A DNA stretch of 64,000 bases from positions 14,420,001 to 14,484,000 of the forward strand of contig JAPTOF010000005.1 of assembly GCA_028554755.1 (NCBI GenBank). Direction: 5' to 3'. The notes below the pieces were generated by a model. It did not search any database and was not told the DNA's origin. It saw only the letters and a list, made by a program, of their open reading frames with translations. Each line of letters opens with the position of its first letter. The stretch's first letter is position 1. This DNA comes from Cordia subcordata (lineage: Eukaryota > Streptophyta > Magnoliopsida > Boraginales > Cordiaceae). The position numbers were made by a program, and so were the translations under genes. Below are positions 11,526 to 23,277 of this stretch, piece after piece.

Positions 11526-14500
11526 TTGTTTTTTGAAAATGGAATGAAAATGAAATATACTTGTCTTCCAAAGAAAAAAGAAAATTGAGGCTGAATTGTA
11601 GGTGTATTGCTCGTTTTGTGTATGATTTCACCATAGAACATGTCTAATATTTTTTCATTTCTTATATCATTCTTACATGAACAGACAAATATAACGCTTG
11701 TCTAGAAGGGACAAGCTAAGATGTATACCTGTGTTGATTCCACAAGGAAACAGATGCTACCTATGTTGATGCTTGTGCAAACCATTTTGCAGGAAGACTT
11801 TATTGTATATATATATGCATATACCTGCCCTCCTCCACAGTCCCCACCCTAATTAAAAAATCAACAATGTTTTTAATTATACGTTGATGTCATTTTGTTC
11901 GTCCAGGCTCAGAGGCTCAGTTGTTAATCTAACTATTTTAATTATAATAAAAGAAATAGACACTGAATGAGACAACAAATAGACCAAAACCGTTTGTACA
12001 ACATTTATTCATATCTTGAAAGAAGACTGGGTCCTTTAGGTCAACACATGGGGGGGCTGAGGTGTAGTCTTTATTTAATTATTTAGCAGCAATTTGACTT
12101 GGATATATGGATCTGAATCTATCTCACGAGTTTCAAGATATCTCTTCGTATACCTAGATCGCTAGTTTAAGTATCGGAAGTACTTTCACTGGTACAATAA
12201 CGCTTTTCATAAAGAAATCCCGATCTTGTCTTTCTTTTCGCAAGAGTAGACCAATGAGACTGAATCCACAATTTATGTTACCTAATGCCACATCACCTTT
12301 TCAAATTTATCTCTTATAAGAAAAATGTCACGCCACAGCTGAAGAAATGGCTAAGCTTATCCCTATCAGGAGATGCCAATTGAGTTTAATACTGTCATTT
12401 TTTCTTGTATCATTTCACTCAAAAAAGAAAAACGAAAACGAAGAAAGTATGTGAATTTGTTGCTGATTAATAAAATAGATGTGGATACAGGTGCATTTTA
12501 GCTTGGAATATGTAGAGTTTAAATGTCGTCTTCAAATTATTCCTAACATATGGCTTAAATTAATGAGTATTAATTGGTTTGTCAACTACTTGTTTTTGTT
12601 CTTGGTGCCGCTATTTTGTTTAATTGCCTCCAAGAGAAACAATCTAGAAAGAATCTTAATTACCTTATAATCTTTGTTAAAAAAAAGAGAAAGAAAAAGA
12701 AAAAATGAAAATCACAAGATATATATTACTCGATCAGACAGTACACATTTATGTTTGAATATTTATAAATAAATTATGATATAGTGTTAGATGTACTCCA
12801 ATTTTATTAATTTGCATAGAAAAATAAGTTGATTATCATATATAAAATAAAATTTATGCTGTATTAAAGAACAAGGGCTTTTTAGCCATTAAGTTGATTT
12901 TTATTTCATTCCAACCGGAGACGGAGCTACCCTAGCACAAGCGGAGTCACATGAATCCCTTAACATTTGGAAAATCAATACTAATTTGTCCAATTTAAAA
13001 TGTTTTTAAAATTAATTGAAGTATATGACCCACTTAAAAATTTATGAACGACCCTTACATTCATATTTCATGTTTTATATGGATATATAAATGAGTAATT
13101 TAATTTTTAGCTAGAAATAATAAAAAAATATTCTTATACATCTAGTTTGATGAGATTAGCACTAGAAAACCAATGAAATAACTCGTGAACCAATTCCTCA
13201 AACACATATAGTATTTTCTAGGAGTTCAAAAACTAAAATTTAATTGTTTGGGTTATTTTTAAGAAAGCTTTTACATAAAAGCCTAAACTAAAAACATTAA
13301 AAAAAAATTAGAAACTCTAGTTGGAGCTTTTTAAATAAGGCTTTTGAGAAGTTGTTTATACAACATATGAGAAATTATTTATCTTTTTCCTTATGAAATT
13401 ACCAATCCATATTTTCAAACAAGTAGTATTATCCTCAAAATATTTGAAAGTTCAATATATAAATATAAGACCAAACAATCAATACTATTTGCTCAATAGT
13501 ACTTCAACCTAAAGCTCTACAGCTTAAGAGCTACAATTGCATAACCAAGCCAAACAAAACCTATGTGTCTTGAATGACCATGCCTTTTTAAGCTATTTTG
13601 ATATACCAAACGAGTAATTAAATGTAGCTTTTATTCTTTGTTTACTACTTAGTAATCAGGGAATTTGTTTCATACTAATTATAACATTAAAAAGAATTTT
13701 GATTAAGAAAATCATCAGAGGCATTGTCATCATTCATAGTCATCATAAAGCTTATGGTGAAATCACTTGCATTAGAACCCATAATGAATTGATATGCAAA
13801 GAATATGCGACAAGAAGGAAAACGAAAAAAGACTTAATTTAGTATCAATATCATGAAATGTTTCAAATTAGTTTAGAATTAGATTTGAACTTTTTATAAC
13901 GTTAGATTATGATCACCTTTTTTCTTCCAAAAGAGAGTTATTCATTCTTGTATAGATAAGTTTATTTTTTACTTACACAAAAATGTCAAACTTCATAAAT
14001 GTTTTCTTAAGTGTGATCTTGTTTTCAATTTCATTAACTCAAAAACTTTATCTTGCACCCTGATGGCTCAATCTATGTATAATAATGACAACCAAAGATA
14101 GAAGAGAGCTCCAACACCTAGCAGTTCTTTAAGAGTTATATTAAATTGCAAAAATTAAACTGAAATAAAGGATATAAAATAGTTTGAATTAAAATTAGTA
14201 ATGCGTTGTTGCAAAAATTTTATGTTTATACAAAAAAGATAAGAAATCGTAGAAGTATATGGAGAAACAAAAGCATTTCGATAATTTCCAAGTAAAAAAT
14301 CTCAAGATTTGCCGATGTTATTTTAAGATAAAAAGGTAGTAGATAAATATGAAATAATATTATGTACGTGGGGACGCCTCTACAGTTACTTGACACCACT
14401 CAACTTTTCAAAAATACAAAATATATATATATGTATGTATGTATGTATATATATAGATATATACATACATAACATATATTATGTTTAAAAAAACTAACTT

Positions 14501-15052
14501 TGAACCCACTAAAAAGGGTCCATGACCCCACTAATTAATATGTGTTCAAATAGTGAATTCAATGACCTTGGGGAGATTAGTGATTGTGGCGAGAAATTAA
14601 TTGAGACAAAAAGAATGTCGTGTATTTTTCAATTTATTTGCTAATCAAATTAGTGTTGATTTTACCAGTTGCAATTTTTGTTTACGGATATCATGAAGAA
14701 CCAATTGAGAAATCAAATGGAGATGGATTTTATAAATGATTGTTCAGTTACTTCCATTAAAAAAGGTGTATTTGATAGTGTTGAAAATGAAGTAATTATT
14801 CAACGCTTTTAAAATATAAAATCTCGTGGTCCATTGTAGCATTTATATTTTGAGAAATTATTCAAGTTTTTATATGTAAATTATTTTTATATTGACGCTA
14901 GCAAAAAAAATTTCTGGCCCTGTCCCTATATGTATGCCTTAATTACAAAATGATTTAGGTTAAAAAATAATTAAACATGAAAAGATCATCAATTAAATGC
15001 TTTTTGCATTAAAAAAATAATAACATAAAGATGTATGACACATACACACACA

Positions 15053-15143
15053 TATGGTTAAACCCCTATTCCCATAAAATTAAACCCAAGACCTCACGTC
15101 AGGGGAGAAATAGTATCGACTATTTGAGCTATCCATTAATTCC
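15053..15143 (-). mobile_element. tRNA-derived SINE fragment
   Basis: On the minus strand: A-box-like TGGATAGCTCAAATAG, then B-box-like GGTCTTGGGTTTAATTT, then a G/T-rich stretch. It abuts the left arm of the foldback element at 15180. Confidence 0.4.
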
Positions 15144-15179
15144 CAAAGATGTACAACATATATGAAAAAACATATATGT

Positions 15180-16320
15180 TTGGGTAAATTATTTTACAAG
15201 TTATTAAACTATTCAACTAGTCTTATTAAATTATTCAACTAGTCCTGTTTTGACTATCGAGCTATTTTGATTTCAAAAGGTTCATTAGTTTTTCAAAATG
15301 GTCTCATTTAAGCCACTTCATTAAAAAAAAACTTAATAAATTGTGGTGAAAACATAAATACTTAAAAATTAAGTGACTTGAGTATTTTTTTCTTCTTAGT
15401 TTTTAATTAATTTCAATCTCTTTTTATTTCTATCTATTTATTCTTTTATTTTCTCATTTTCTCTCTTTTTTCTCTTTCTACTTTTGCTTGTTTAACTTTC
15501 TTGTTTTTATAAGAAAATAAATTACAAGTATTTTTTTTGTCTAAAATTTTTTCGTTTACTTTGGCTAAAAATCAAAGTTGATAATAACAATACACTCATT
15601 ACGATCATGAAAGGAAATACTCTTGTCATGAAAAGGTGCACTTAATATGATTTGGCCTCTTGTTATAAAAAGAATTTTTATATTATATAAACATATTAAA
15701 TATTTTGAATAAAAAATTATTTTTTATAACATAATAGGAGAATTAAACTTAAATATACCTCAAAGTTAGTGGCAATCTGGTAGATAGATCCGCATTTGTG
15801 CAAGTGGTGCATGATCTTTTAAATAAAAAGTATTATTATTATTTTTTTATTTTAAAATAAACGACCATATCATTTGAAGTGCACCCCCCATGACGAGAGT
15901 GTTTCCCTCATGATCGTAATTGTTGTTTAATTATTATAATTTTTTGATTTTAGCCAAAGTAAAATAAAAAAAATTAGAATAAAAAATTACTTGTAGTTTT
16001 TTGTCTTATGAAAATAAGAAAGTAAAATGAGTAGAAATTGAAAGAGAAAAAAAAAGCGAAAGGTAAGAGGAAAAAATTAAAAGAATAAAGAGATAAAAAT
16101 AAAAAAATGAATTAATTAAAAATAAAAATAAAAATACTCAAGTCACTTAATTTTTAAATATTTGTATTTTCACCATGATTTGTTAAGTTTTTTAAAGAAA
16201 TGGCTTAAACGAGACAATTTGAAAATACTAATGGTCCTTCTGAAATCAAAAATAGTTTGATAATCAAAATAGGTCTAGTTGAATGGTTTAATGACGTCTA
16301 AAACCATTTGTCTTATACGT
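15180..16320. mobile_element. Foldback element with ~450-bp inverted arms
   Basis: The left arm (about 15180-15640) and right arm (about 15870-16320) are reverse complements over several hundred bases. Paired blocks include ATTCAACTAGTC / GGTCTAGTTGAAT, TTAAGTGACTTGAGTATTT / ATACTCAAGTCACTTAA, and TTTACTTTGGCTAAAAATCA / TTTTAGCCAAAGTAAA. The spacer is about 230 bp. No transposase is encoded. Outer boundaries and target duplication are not resolved. A transcript crossing it would fold into one long hairpin. Confidence 0.75.
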
Positions 16321-17734
16321 TTTTATATAATATATAAATATAAATAAAAAATATTTGATTTTTGTAAAATAAATTTCTTTTATAGAAGTCAATTAAAATA
16401 GAAAAAGGTAGACGTGTGATGGAGTTCATGTGGAGGTGGGAACGGCATTGACAATTCATTCTTGTAAAACTGAACATGCACAGATGTCGTACTATCAATT
16501 GTTGCATGAAAAACCAGAAGAATTAGAGGATAAGGCCGAACTAACGGCGCCGTTGACTATTCCCGTTCTCCGTTTACTCTCTCTCTCTCTTTGTTACTAT
16601 TTTGTGCCGTCCTGATTGGGATTGGAGAACATTATTACAAGTGACGGCCACGGCCGTCTGATGTAGACGGCGGGATCCTTTGGTCAATTGGTCTCCCTCT
16701 TGTGGGGTCCTCTCTGACACTGAAAGCCATAAATAATAATAATAATAATTTTAATTTCAATAAACATTTTCAAATTAAAATCATCAACTTCCACGCGCTT
16801 TTGGAACTTGAGTAATAAGTATGGTCCACGCGCTGTGGACAACAAATTAACGCGGATACTTTTTTATTTTGACCTCATTTGAGTTCTGTCTATCTCTCTC
16901 TCTTTTTTTTTTTAAGCATTTAACGCGAAATCTGTGTTACAAAAGAAAATGGAATACATCAGAAACAGAATGAAAATGTCATAATTTGGGACGATTTTCA
17001 ATTGTGGCATTTTCGTTTGGTTTGCAGATAGATTTTACTTTAATGACTATTCTAAAAAATATTAATATCTCAGATAATCATTTATCTTTATGCAATTGTC
17101 AACAAACGTTAGACGTTAAACTTCTTTAGAATTCCTCTGGTCAAGGAGTATCAAATGGTTCAAACTAATTTTTTTTATAGTGATGATTTAGGTTAGAACT
17201 CTATCAGAGGCAAAAATTAGGTTGGGAGTAGAGGTCTAAAGTCTAAACCCCCAAAAAATATTGTCAACCCAATTCTTTTTTCAAATGTAACATTTTAATC
17301 CATAATCTAATACATGTTATTACCTTAGTCATTAAAATATAACAATGTGGCATTTAATTACGGTAATAACAATGTACCATTATTTTTATGGGGGACGGAC
17401 ATATATTATCCATGATCAGAACAATCTTGATGAAGATTGTTGTGATTCAAAAAAACAAGAGTTGCAAAGTTGCTTTAACCGCGATTACATATCGATACTT
17501 AAATTTGCCCATAACTATTTCGAATGCATTGCTTATTTACCTAAAGTATTTTTGCAACATATAAATTATTCTATAAGTACTGTAATTTCCCCCTTAATCT
17601 TAAAGGTCAAGTTCTTACTATTAAGACCTCTTCACTTGCGACTTAAATAGAAGTGCAACAAGTATGCATAGCGACTTATTTGTATTGCATTAATATGTAG
17701 TTTTTCCAATGAAAAGAAGCTATTGATTTTGTCT
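16321..17734. other. Intergenic, no gene recognised
   Basis: A small GC-richer island at about 16540-16710 (GGCGCCG, GACGGCCACGGCCGTC) stands out from the AT-rich surroundings, but I see no convincing coding exon. The short open frames at 16430 and 17345 lack any recognisable motif. Confidence 0.4.
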
Positions 17735-17917
17735 ATTAAGGATATCCTAGTGGTAAGAGACGAGGACAGACACGGTTCATGACCCGAGTTTGAATCCAAC
17801 CCCTTACTCTGGGTTGAGCGTTCTCAACTTGACTGGTCCATAGTATACGGGAAATGTTGTACACTCCGATGGCTAGATTCTGTCAGTTAAATTTTTTTTG
17901 TCAAAAAAAAAAAAAAA
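17735..17917 (+). mobile_element. SINE with poly(A) tail
   Basis: A box TAGTGGTAAGAG at 17748, B box GAGTTTGAATCC about 40 bases further on, a unique 3' body, and a 15-base A run at 17903-17917. AAGAAGC occurs just before (about 17714) and just after the tail and may be the target duplication, which would move the start to about 17721. This is a tRNA-derived Pol III element and the best preserved SINE in the window. Confidence 0.7.
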
Positions 17918-19316
17918 GAAGAAGCCGGTAGTTTTTAGTTTGCATTTGAATATTTGAGATGGACTAGAAAAATATTTGTTGCACGTTTTGTGCACATCTA
18001 GAACAATGCTGCCTCAAGTCTTTTGAGCATTTTAAAGTACATGGGGATGCCTCACCCTCTGCGTGCATTTGCATCAAAGCTGTCAAAGGTTATCCCCAAA
18101 TGCATGGTTGACCATCGATGATTGATCTCCCCACCCTTCGAATCTATCAACTTGTATTTTAATACTCCCACAGCTGCTTACATTTTTAGGAATCGCACAT
18201 GGGAACTGTTCAACTTGCACAAATATTATATACAAAATTGAAATTGGTGATCAATCTTCTACAAGAATCAAGCATCTCTTTCACTCATCTCCTCGATCTC
18301 CATATTTTAAATGCACCTTGGGTTCTGTTTTTAACGGTGATACACATAGAGATTTGGATGCTTTATAAAACGTTATGAAAAAATTCGATAATAATATAAA
18401 TGAATGATTTAAATAATTCATTCTCATTGGTATATTTACTACTTAATGTATGTTTAATTTTGGGGTAGGTTTTTTGGAACCATTACTAGATGCTGTTAGG
18501 ATAAGAGGTTTGCGGACTCTATGCACATGTGGAACTTGTTGGCGCCTCTAACATTATGACGTGATTATTTGAATTACCAGGTCGTTGTAATTTGTTTTTT
18601 TTTTCACTTTTAATGAATGATCAAGCAAAAAATTATAAATTTGTAGAAGTTATTTTTCTCGATCAATCGAAGGAACAATTACAATATTAGGCCCTAAAAT
18701 GTTACAAATTTTCTAAATAACCTGCCACAATATCATTATAAGAGGTTCAAAGTCCATAGAAAGCCCTTTTTGCAATTTATAATGTGGCTTGAAAGACCTT
18801 TTGCCTTTTTCTTTTTTTATTATTTTCCCCCAATGCATGTGGCTATGGGCAAATTTAGAATATTTTATTAATGAGACGGTATTTAAGGCTTTAAACGTTG
18901 CTGATGACTAAAGTTATCGAGACTAATGAGGGTAAAGCAATTTTCCAAATGAAAGTTATTAGAATATTTTAAATTATTTCGTAAAATCAGTAAAAATTAC
19001 GATTCTCACATTTTTTAGAATGAAAAATCATTGCTTGAACCAAACGCTTCAAAGATGGATACATTAGCTCATACATGTCTCCACTCTTTTCTCCCTCACC
19101 TGAGATTTGCTAATGCTAAATGGAATACAATGAACAAAAATCCGTAGTTCATTTAATCCTGAGACTACAGAAAGCTAATGGGCAGAAAGTTTGGTACTAT
19201 GAAAATCCCAACTAATTTCAGTGCAAACCATTAACTGAGCAACTCACTCACTCACTCACTCATAGCCATTGCCATCATCAATAGTAATCCCCAAAAAGCA
19301 GTTACCACTTTATGGT
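17918..19316. other. Intergenic, nothing recognised
   Basis: AT-rich with short open frames only. A (CACT)n run lies at about 19240-19262. Part of the distal upstream region of the DELLA gene. Confidence 0.45.
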
Positions 19317-19325
19317 GACTTACAG

Positions 19326-19995
19326 GGATTTTTTTTATAAATAGCACAAATAGTAAACTTTTTCCCAAAAATAGCATTTTTTTGAAAAGATTTTCAAAAA
19401 TAGCCTTTCCGATTTTTGAATAGTCTAAAATGACTTTTGAAAAAATAAAAGTTTTTTTTAATAAACGTAACTTCTTTTTATGACACACTATCAGGTCACG
19501 TGGTAAATTCGATTATTGAATAACCGAATTCGGCTATTCAATCACTGAAAATGTAAAAAGTAGGCACATTTACCGCAATGGGTTAAACTTCGTCAAATTT
19601 CGGCTATTCAATTGTCGAATTCGGCTTTTGAATAGCCGAAAATGATAACTTTTGAATAAATGTAAATCTTTTTATGACACTCTGTCAGCCACGTGGCGAA
19701 TTTGATTGGTTAATAACCGAATTCGGCTATTCAATAGCCGAAAATATAAAAAATAGGCGCATTTACCGCTGTGGTTTAAATTTCGTCAAATTTCTGCTAT
19801 TTAATCGCCGCATTCGGCTATTCAAAAGCCGAAATGACTCTTCCAACAGCTTAATGATAAATGCAACAATTTCGTTGATTGAAAAGCCATTTTTGGCTAT
19901 TCAAAAGTCGAAAAGGCTATTTTTGAAAACCATTTCAAAACAATATTATTTTCGTAAAAAAGTTTACTATTTGTGTTATTTATAAAAAAAAGTCC
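19326..19995. mobile_element. Non-autonomous Mutator-like element (MULE)
   Basis: The 670-bp element is flanked by a perfect 9-bp direct repeat GACTTACAG (19317-19325 and 19996-20004), the duplication length expected of Mutator-like elements. Terminal inverted repeats: left GGATTTTTTTTATAAATAGC, right (reverse complement) GGACTTTTTTTTATAAATAA, continuing ACACAAATAGTAAAC on both sides. The interior holds two tandem ~195-bp units (from about 19458 and 19654), each with CTTTTTATGACAC and several TTCGGCTATTCAATAGCCGA palindromes. No transposase is encoded. Confidence 0.85.
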
Positions 19996-20003
19996 GACTT
20001 ACA

Positions 20004-20117
20004 GGGCATTTGGCTTTGCTTATTTAAGGTGCTTATAAGCACAAAAAAATATCGTTTCACATATTTTTTACTATTTAAGTACATATAAACACCAAATAAG
20101 TAAAGCCAAACAACCTC
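20004..20117. repeat. Short hairpin MITE next to the MULE
   Basis: The left end GGCATTTGGCTTTGCTTATT pairs with the right end (reverse complement) GGTTGTTTGGCTTTACTTAT. It is about 114 bp in total and belongs to the TGTTTGGCTTTGC family seen at 2901-3289. It starts at the right-hand target duplication of the MULE, so the MULE inserted at or beside its border. Confidence 0.65.
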
Positions 20118-20871
20118 TTACTTTTCCTAGTTTGGTAAGTAGCTTAAAAGTACAATTGCACCCCACAATTCATTAAACACCCCTTCTGAGAATTAACTGA
20201 CAATAATCTCCATATCACAACAATGAATTTTTTCATTTTTCTATTAAAATTTTCTTGCATTGATTTTATGATAAAGGGATTTTTATTTCATTTTTACTTT
20301 CAAATAATTGCTAAATTCTTTTATATATGTCAGAATCAACCCGAGATTGCACTTTGTTCGGCCTCTTACATTGTAAATGTCACGCAACTTACTTTTCGTA
20401 AACAAATTATTGTATTTGCATTTGATGCATCAAATAACATGCCAAGTGAAAAATAAAGCTCGAAAAATATAAAGTTGAGTATAAAAATTTTGTTATCGAC
20501 AAAATTTATATTAAATTAGCTAGTTTTATATACAATTGCGTCGAACTCAAGTCTAATAATCAAAATCAAGGCTTGTTTGAATGAATTTATTTTCAAGCAA
20601 AAATATTCTTTTTAAAAAAGTTTATTATCTTTGTAATAAGGATTTAACTTTAATTTAAATTTTTTTTAAATTATTAAAATATATATTTTAAAAAAAAAAC
20701 AATGAGGATACAATTTTCAACGGGATAGAAATATTTTCTTTTTCAAGTTTATATATGTTTTTGCAACAGTTGCAGTAAGAAAAAATAGATATAATGTGTC
20801 AGTAATGTCTTAGGACCTCGTGCCCTTGTTCACGAGAGCCCTGAATTTCTCTCTCTATTCTATTCGTACTA
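20118..20871 (+). other. Proximal upstream region of DELLA gene
   Basis: AT-rich sequence with AGGCTTGTTTGAATGAATTT at about 20571, the start of another possible MITE. It is followed by the putative core promoter and a pyrimidine-rich stretch (TCTCTCTCTATTC near 20848). Confidence 0.45.
20747..20758 (+). promoter_or_regulatory. Possible TATA element of DELLA gene
   Basis: TTTATATATGTT lies about 360 bp upstream of the DELLA ATG, followed some 100 bp later by a CT-rich patch of the kind often found at plant transcription starts. This is placed by pattern alone; other AT-rich motifs nearby could serve equally. Confidence 0.3.
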
Positions 20872-21186
20872 ATGTTCCTTCCTCCCCAATCGCATTTTTG
20901 TACTCCCCCACACCATTTCATTCTCTCTCTCCAAAAAGAAAAAGAAAAAAGAAAAAAGAAAAAAGAAAAAAATTCCCCAAATCTCTCTCTAGTCTATCCC
21001 TCTCTCCGTAGCTTTCTGAGCAATAGCAATGCACCCATAGCCATAAACGTCATTTCCATACCCACAAAAGAAGCCTCAAAAAAAGCTGTGAACACAGAAA
21101 AATATCAACAAGATGAAGAGAGACCATCCGAATCACAGCGCCGCCTTTACTGGCGGCGGAGGCGGCGGCAGCAGCTCTTCAACTAA
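20872..21186 (+). other. Upstream ORF overlapping the DELLA start
   Basis: An ATG at 20872 opens a 104-codon frame that runs past the DELLA ATG at 21113 in a different frame and stops at 21186. A second, minimal uORF (ATG CAC CCA TAG) lies at 21029-21040. The encoded sequence is low-complexity (Lys/Arg/Ser-rich) and probably not a conserved peptide. It matters only if transcription starts upstream of 20872. Confidence 0.4.
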
Positions 21187-22933
21187 CGCTTCGGGGAAGG
21201 CCAAGATGTGGGAGGAAACGGAACAAGATGGTGGTGGGATTGACGAGTTAATGGCGGTGTTGGGTTACAAGGTGAAGTCGTCGGACATGGCCGAGGTTGC
21301 CCAGAAGCTTGAGCAACTCGAACAAGTCATGTGCAGCGTTGAACAAGATGGGCTTTCTCAGATTGCTTCTGAAACTGTTCATTACAACCCTTCTGATCTC
21401 TCCTCTTGGCTCCAATCCATGTTGTCTGAGCTCAATCCCGTTGAGAATTCGCCGGCTCTTCAAGATCCTTTCGGTACCAACAACCCTCAGAGCTCGTCTT
21501 CGTCGGTCATGATCTTCGACGACTCGTCTTTCGATTCTGATCTCACCGCCATCCCCGGCAGCGCCGTTTACCCACAAAAAGTCCAGCTCCCGCCGCCTCC
21601 TCCCCCACTGAAAACTGCTCCGCCGCCGTACCAGACGGTGGTGGGAGCCGGAGAGGGGTCTTCGCAGCCGCCTCCTAACAAGAGGTCAAAGCCCAACTCG
21701 ATGAACAGCTGGGAGATGATGCCGAGCGAGTCGGTGGGTTCGTCGGTAACCCAGAGGGGTTCCGAGTTAACTCGGCCGGTGGTGCTGGTGGACTCACAAG
21801 AGAACGGCGTACGCCTGGTCCACACTCTAATGGCGTGCGCGGAGGCGGTGCAGCAGGAGAATTACAAAGTGGCGGAGGCGCTCGTGAAACGGATAGGTTT
21901 CTTAGCGGTCTCCCAAGCCGGGGTTATGCGGAAAGTGGCGACCTACTTCGCGGAGGCGCTCGCCAGAAGGATATACAAACTCTACCAAAACGACATGGGT
22001 TTCACAGATTACCTGGAGATGCATTTCTACGAGACTTGTCCATATCTCAAGTTTGCGCACTTCACGGCGAACCAAGCCATCCTGGAAGCATTCGCGGGCA
22101 AACCGAGGGTCCACATCATTGATTTCGGCATCAAACAGGGTATGCAATGGCCTGCGCTGTTGCAAGCGTTGGCGCTGCGCCCGGGTGGACCACCTAGTTT
22201 TAGGCTAACCGGGATAGGTCCGCCCTCGGGTGACAACACAGATAATCTCCAGGAGGTGGGTTGGAAATTGGCCCAATTGGCCGAGACCATTAATGTTAAA
22301 TTCCAGTATAGAGGCTTTGTGGCCAGCTCATTGGCCGATCTTGACGCATCATTATTTGATACAAGGGAAGGCGAGACGATTGCTGTCAACTCTATGTTTG
22401 AATTGCATCAGTTGCTGGGTAGGCCTGGTGCTATTGACAAAGTGTTGTCAGTTGTGAAGAATTTAAGGCCCCAGATCTTTACTGTGGTTGAGCAGGAGGC
22501 TAATCATAACGGCCCGGTTTTCCTGGACCGTTTTACCGAGTCCTTGCATTATTACTCCACTCTCTTCGACTCGTTGGAAGGGTGCAGGGGTGGTGGTGGT
22601 GGCGGCGACGGTGGCGCGGGGGGGTCATCGGCGAGCGATCAAGATAGGGTGATGTCTGAGGTGTACTTGGGGAGGCAGATCTGTAATGTGGTGGCGTGTG
22701 AAGGGGTGGACAGAGTGGAGAGGCACGAGACTTTGGCCCAATGGCGTGCCCGGTTTAACTCGGCCGGGTTCGAGGCGGTTCATTTGGGGTCCAATGCGTT
22801 TAAGCAGGCAAGTATGCTGCTGGCTCTGTTTGCGGGTGGGGATGGGTATAGGGTTGAGGAGAACAACGGGTGTTTGATGTTGGGTTGGCATACCAGGCCA
22901 TTAATTGCTACATCTGCTTGGAGACTCAGGTGA
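21113..22933 (+). CDS. DELLA protein (GRAS family), GAI/RGA-type
   Basis: A single uninterrupted 606-codon frame, as expected for intronless DELLA genes. DELLA proteins are nuclear repressors of gibberellin responses; GA-bound GID1 contacts the N-terminal motifs and triggers SCF-mediated degradation. Visible order: [11 protein letters not shown] (residues 43-53, with DELMA replacing the usual DELLA), LEQLE (66-70), TVHYNP (88-93), poly-Ser and poly-Pro linkers (127-165), and basic NKRSKP (189-194). The GRAS domain runs from about 230 to the end, with leucine-heptad region I ([12 protein letters not shown]), [17 protein letters not shown] (333-349), LHQLL (431-435), the PFYRE-region sequence [13 protein letters not shown], and a terminal SAW motif (TSAWRLR). 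A Gly-rich insert at 493-504 sits in a variable loop. Length is typical. The start ATG is followed directly by the MKRDHPN-like leader usual in the family. Which member (GAI, RGA or RGL type) cannot be settled without a tree. Confidence 0.96.
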   Translation: MKRDHPNHSAAFTGGGGGGSSSSTNASGKAKMWEETEQDGGGIDELMAVLGYKVKSSDMAEVAQKLEQLEQVMCSVEQDGLSQIASETVHYNPSDLSSWLQSMLSELNPVENSPALQDPFGTNNPQSSSSSVMIFDDSSFDSDLTAIPGSAVYPQKVQLPPPPPPLKTAPPPYQTVVGAGEGSSQPPPNKRSKPNSMNSWEMMPSESVGSSVTQRGSELTRPVVLVDSQENGVRLVHTLMACAEAVQQENYKVAEALVKRIGFLAVSQAGVMRKVATYFAEALARRIYKLYQNDMGFTDYLEMHFYETCPYLKFAHFTANQAILEAFAGKPRVHIIDFGIKQGMQWPALLQALALRPGGPPSFRLTGIGPPSGDNTDNLQEVGWKLAQLAETINVKFQYRGFVASSLADLDASLFDTREGETIAVNSMFELHQLLGRPGAIDKVLSVVKNLRPQIFTVVEQEANHNGPVFLDRFTESLHYYSTLFDSLEGCRGGGGGGDGGAGGSSASDQDRVMSEVYLGRQICNVVACEGVDRVERHETLAQWRARFNSAGFEAVHLGSNAFKQASMLLALFAGGDGYRVEENNGCLMLGWHTRPLIATSAWRLR

Positions 22934-23277
22934 CTCGCTGAGCCGACGCGTGACTCAATTTGATGGGATTCAGTGAGTTGGGATAATGCTAACTCGGTGT
23001 TTTTGCACCAACCCCTTTGCCGTGGTGTGGTCTCTGCTGAGCTGGTTGCCTCAGAATGGGTGAGGCCCACCACTTAGTGTGCCTCGCTTTTGTTTTCTCT
23101 CTCTCTCTCTCTCTTGGAGAATCACTTTCACCATTCTGTTGTCAGTTTTTTTTTTTTTTTTTTCCTTAGCTTTACAATTTTTTTTTTTTTGGGTTTATCT
23201 TTTGGATGGAATCTTGTAATTTTCAGGGGTGAATCTGAAAGGCCAATGTGTATTTATATACATAGCTTCTGTTCTTC

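Larger units (their letters stand above)
8613..15052. other. Intergenic; scattered degenerate repeats
   Basis: No host gene recognised. About 9130-9480 has a TATAAAGGGACC motif and LTR-like composition, but no defined ends. A (TA)n/(TATG)n microsatellite lies at about 14420-14472. GACGGAGCTACC near 12917 and CTGGCCCTGTCCC near 14908 resemble the two ends of a common plant transposon type, but I could not confirm that they belong together. Confidence 0.4.

Noticed and set aside
12915..14930. Possible 2-kb transposon bounded by GACGGAGCTACC and CTGGCCCTGTCCC
   Set aside because: The two ends resemble a common plant repeat terminus only loosely, and I found no TSD or shared interior.
16430..16615. 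61-codon frame in a GC-richer island
   Set aside because: No recognisable motif, and it runs into CT repeats; insufficient support for a gene.
21248..23073. Several long frames overlapping the DELLA gene on both strands
   Set aside because: They are shadow frames of a GC-richer coding sequence; only the 606-codon frame has conserved domains.
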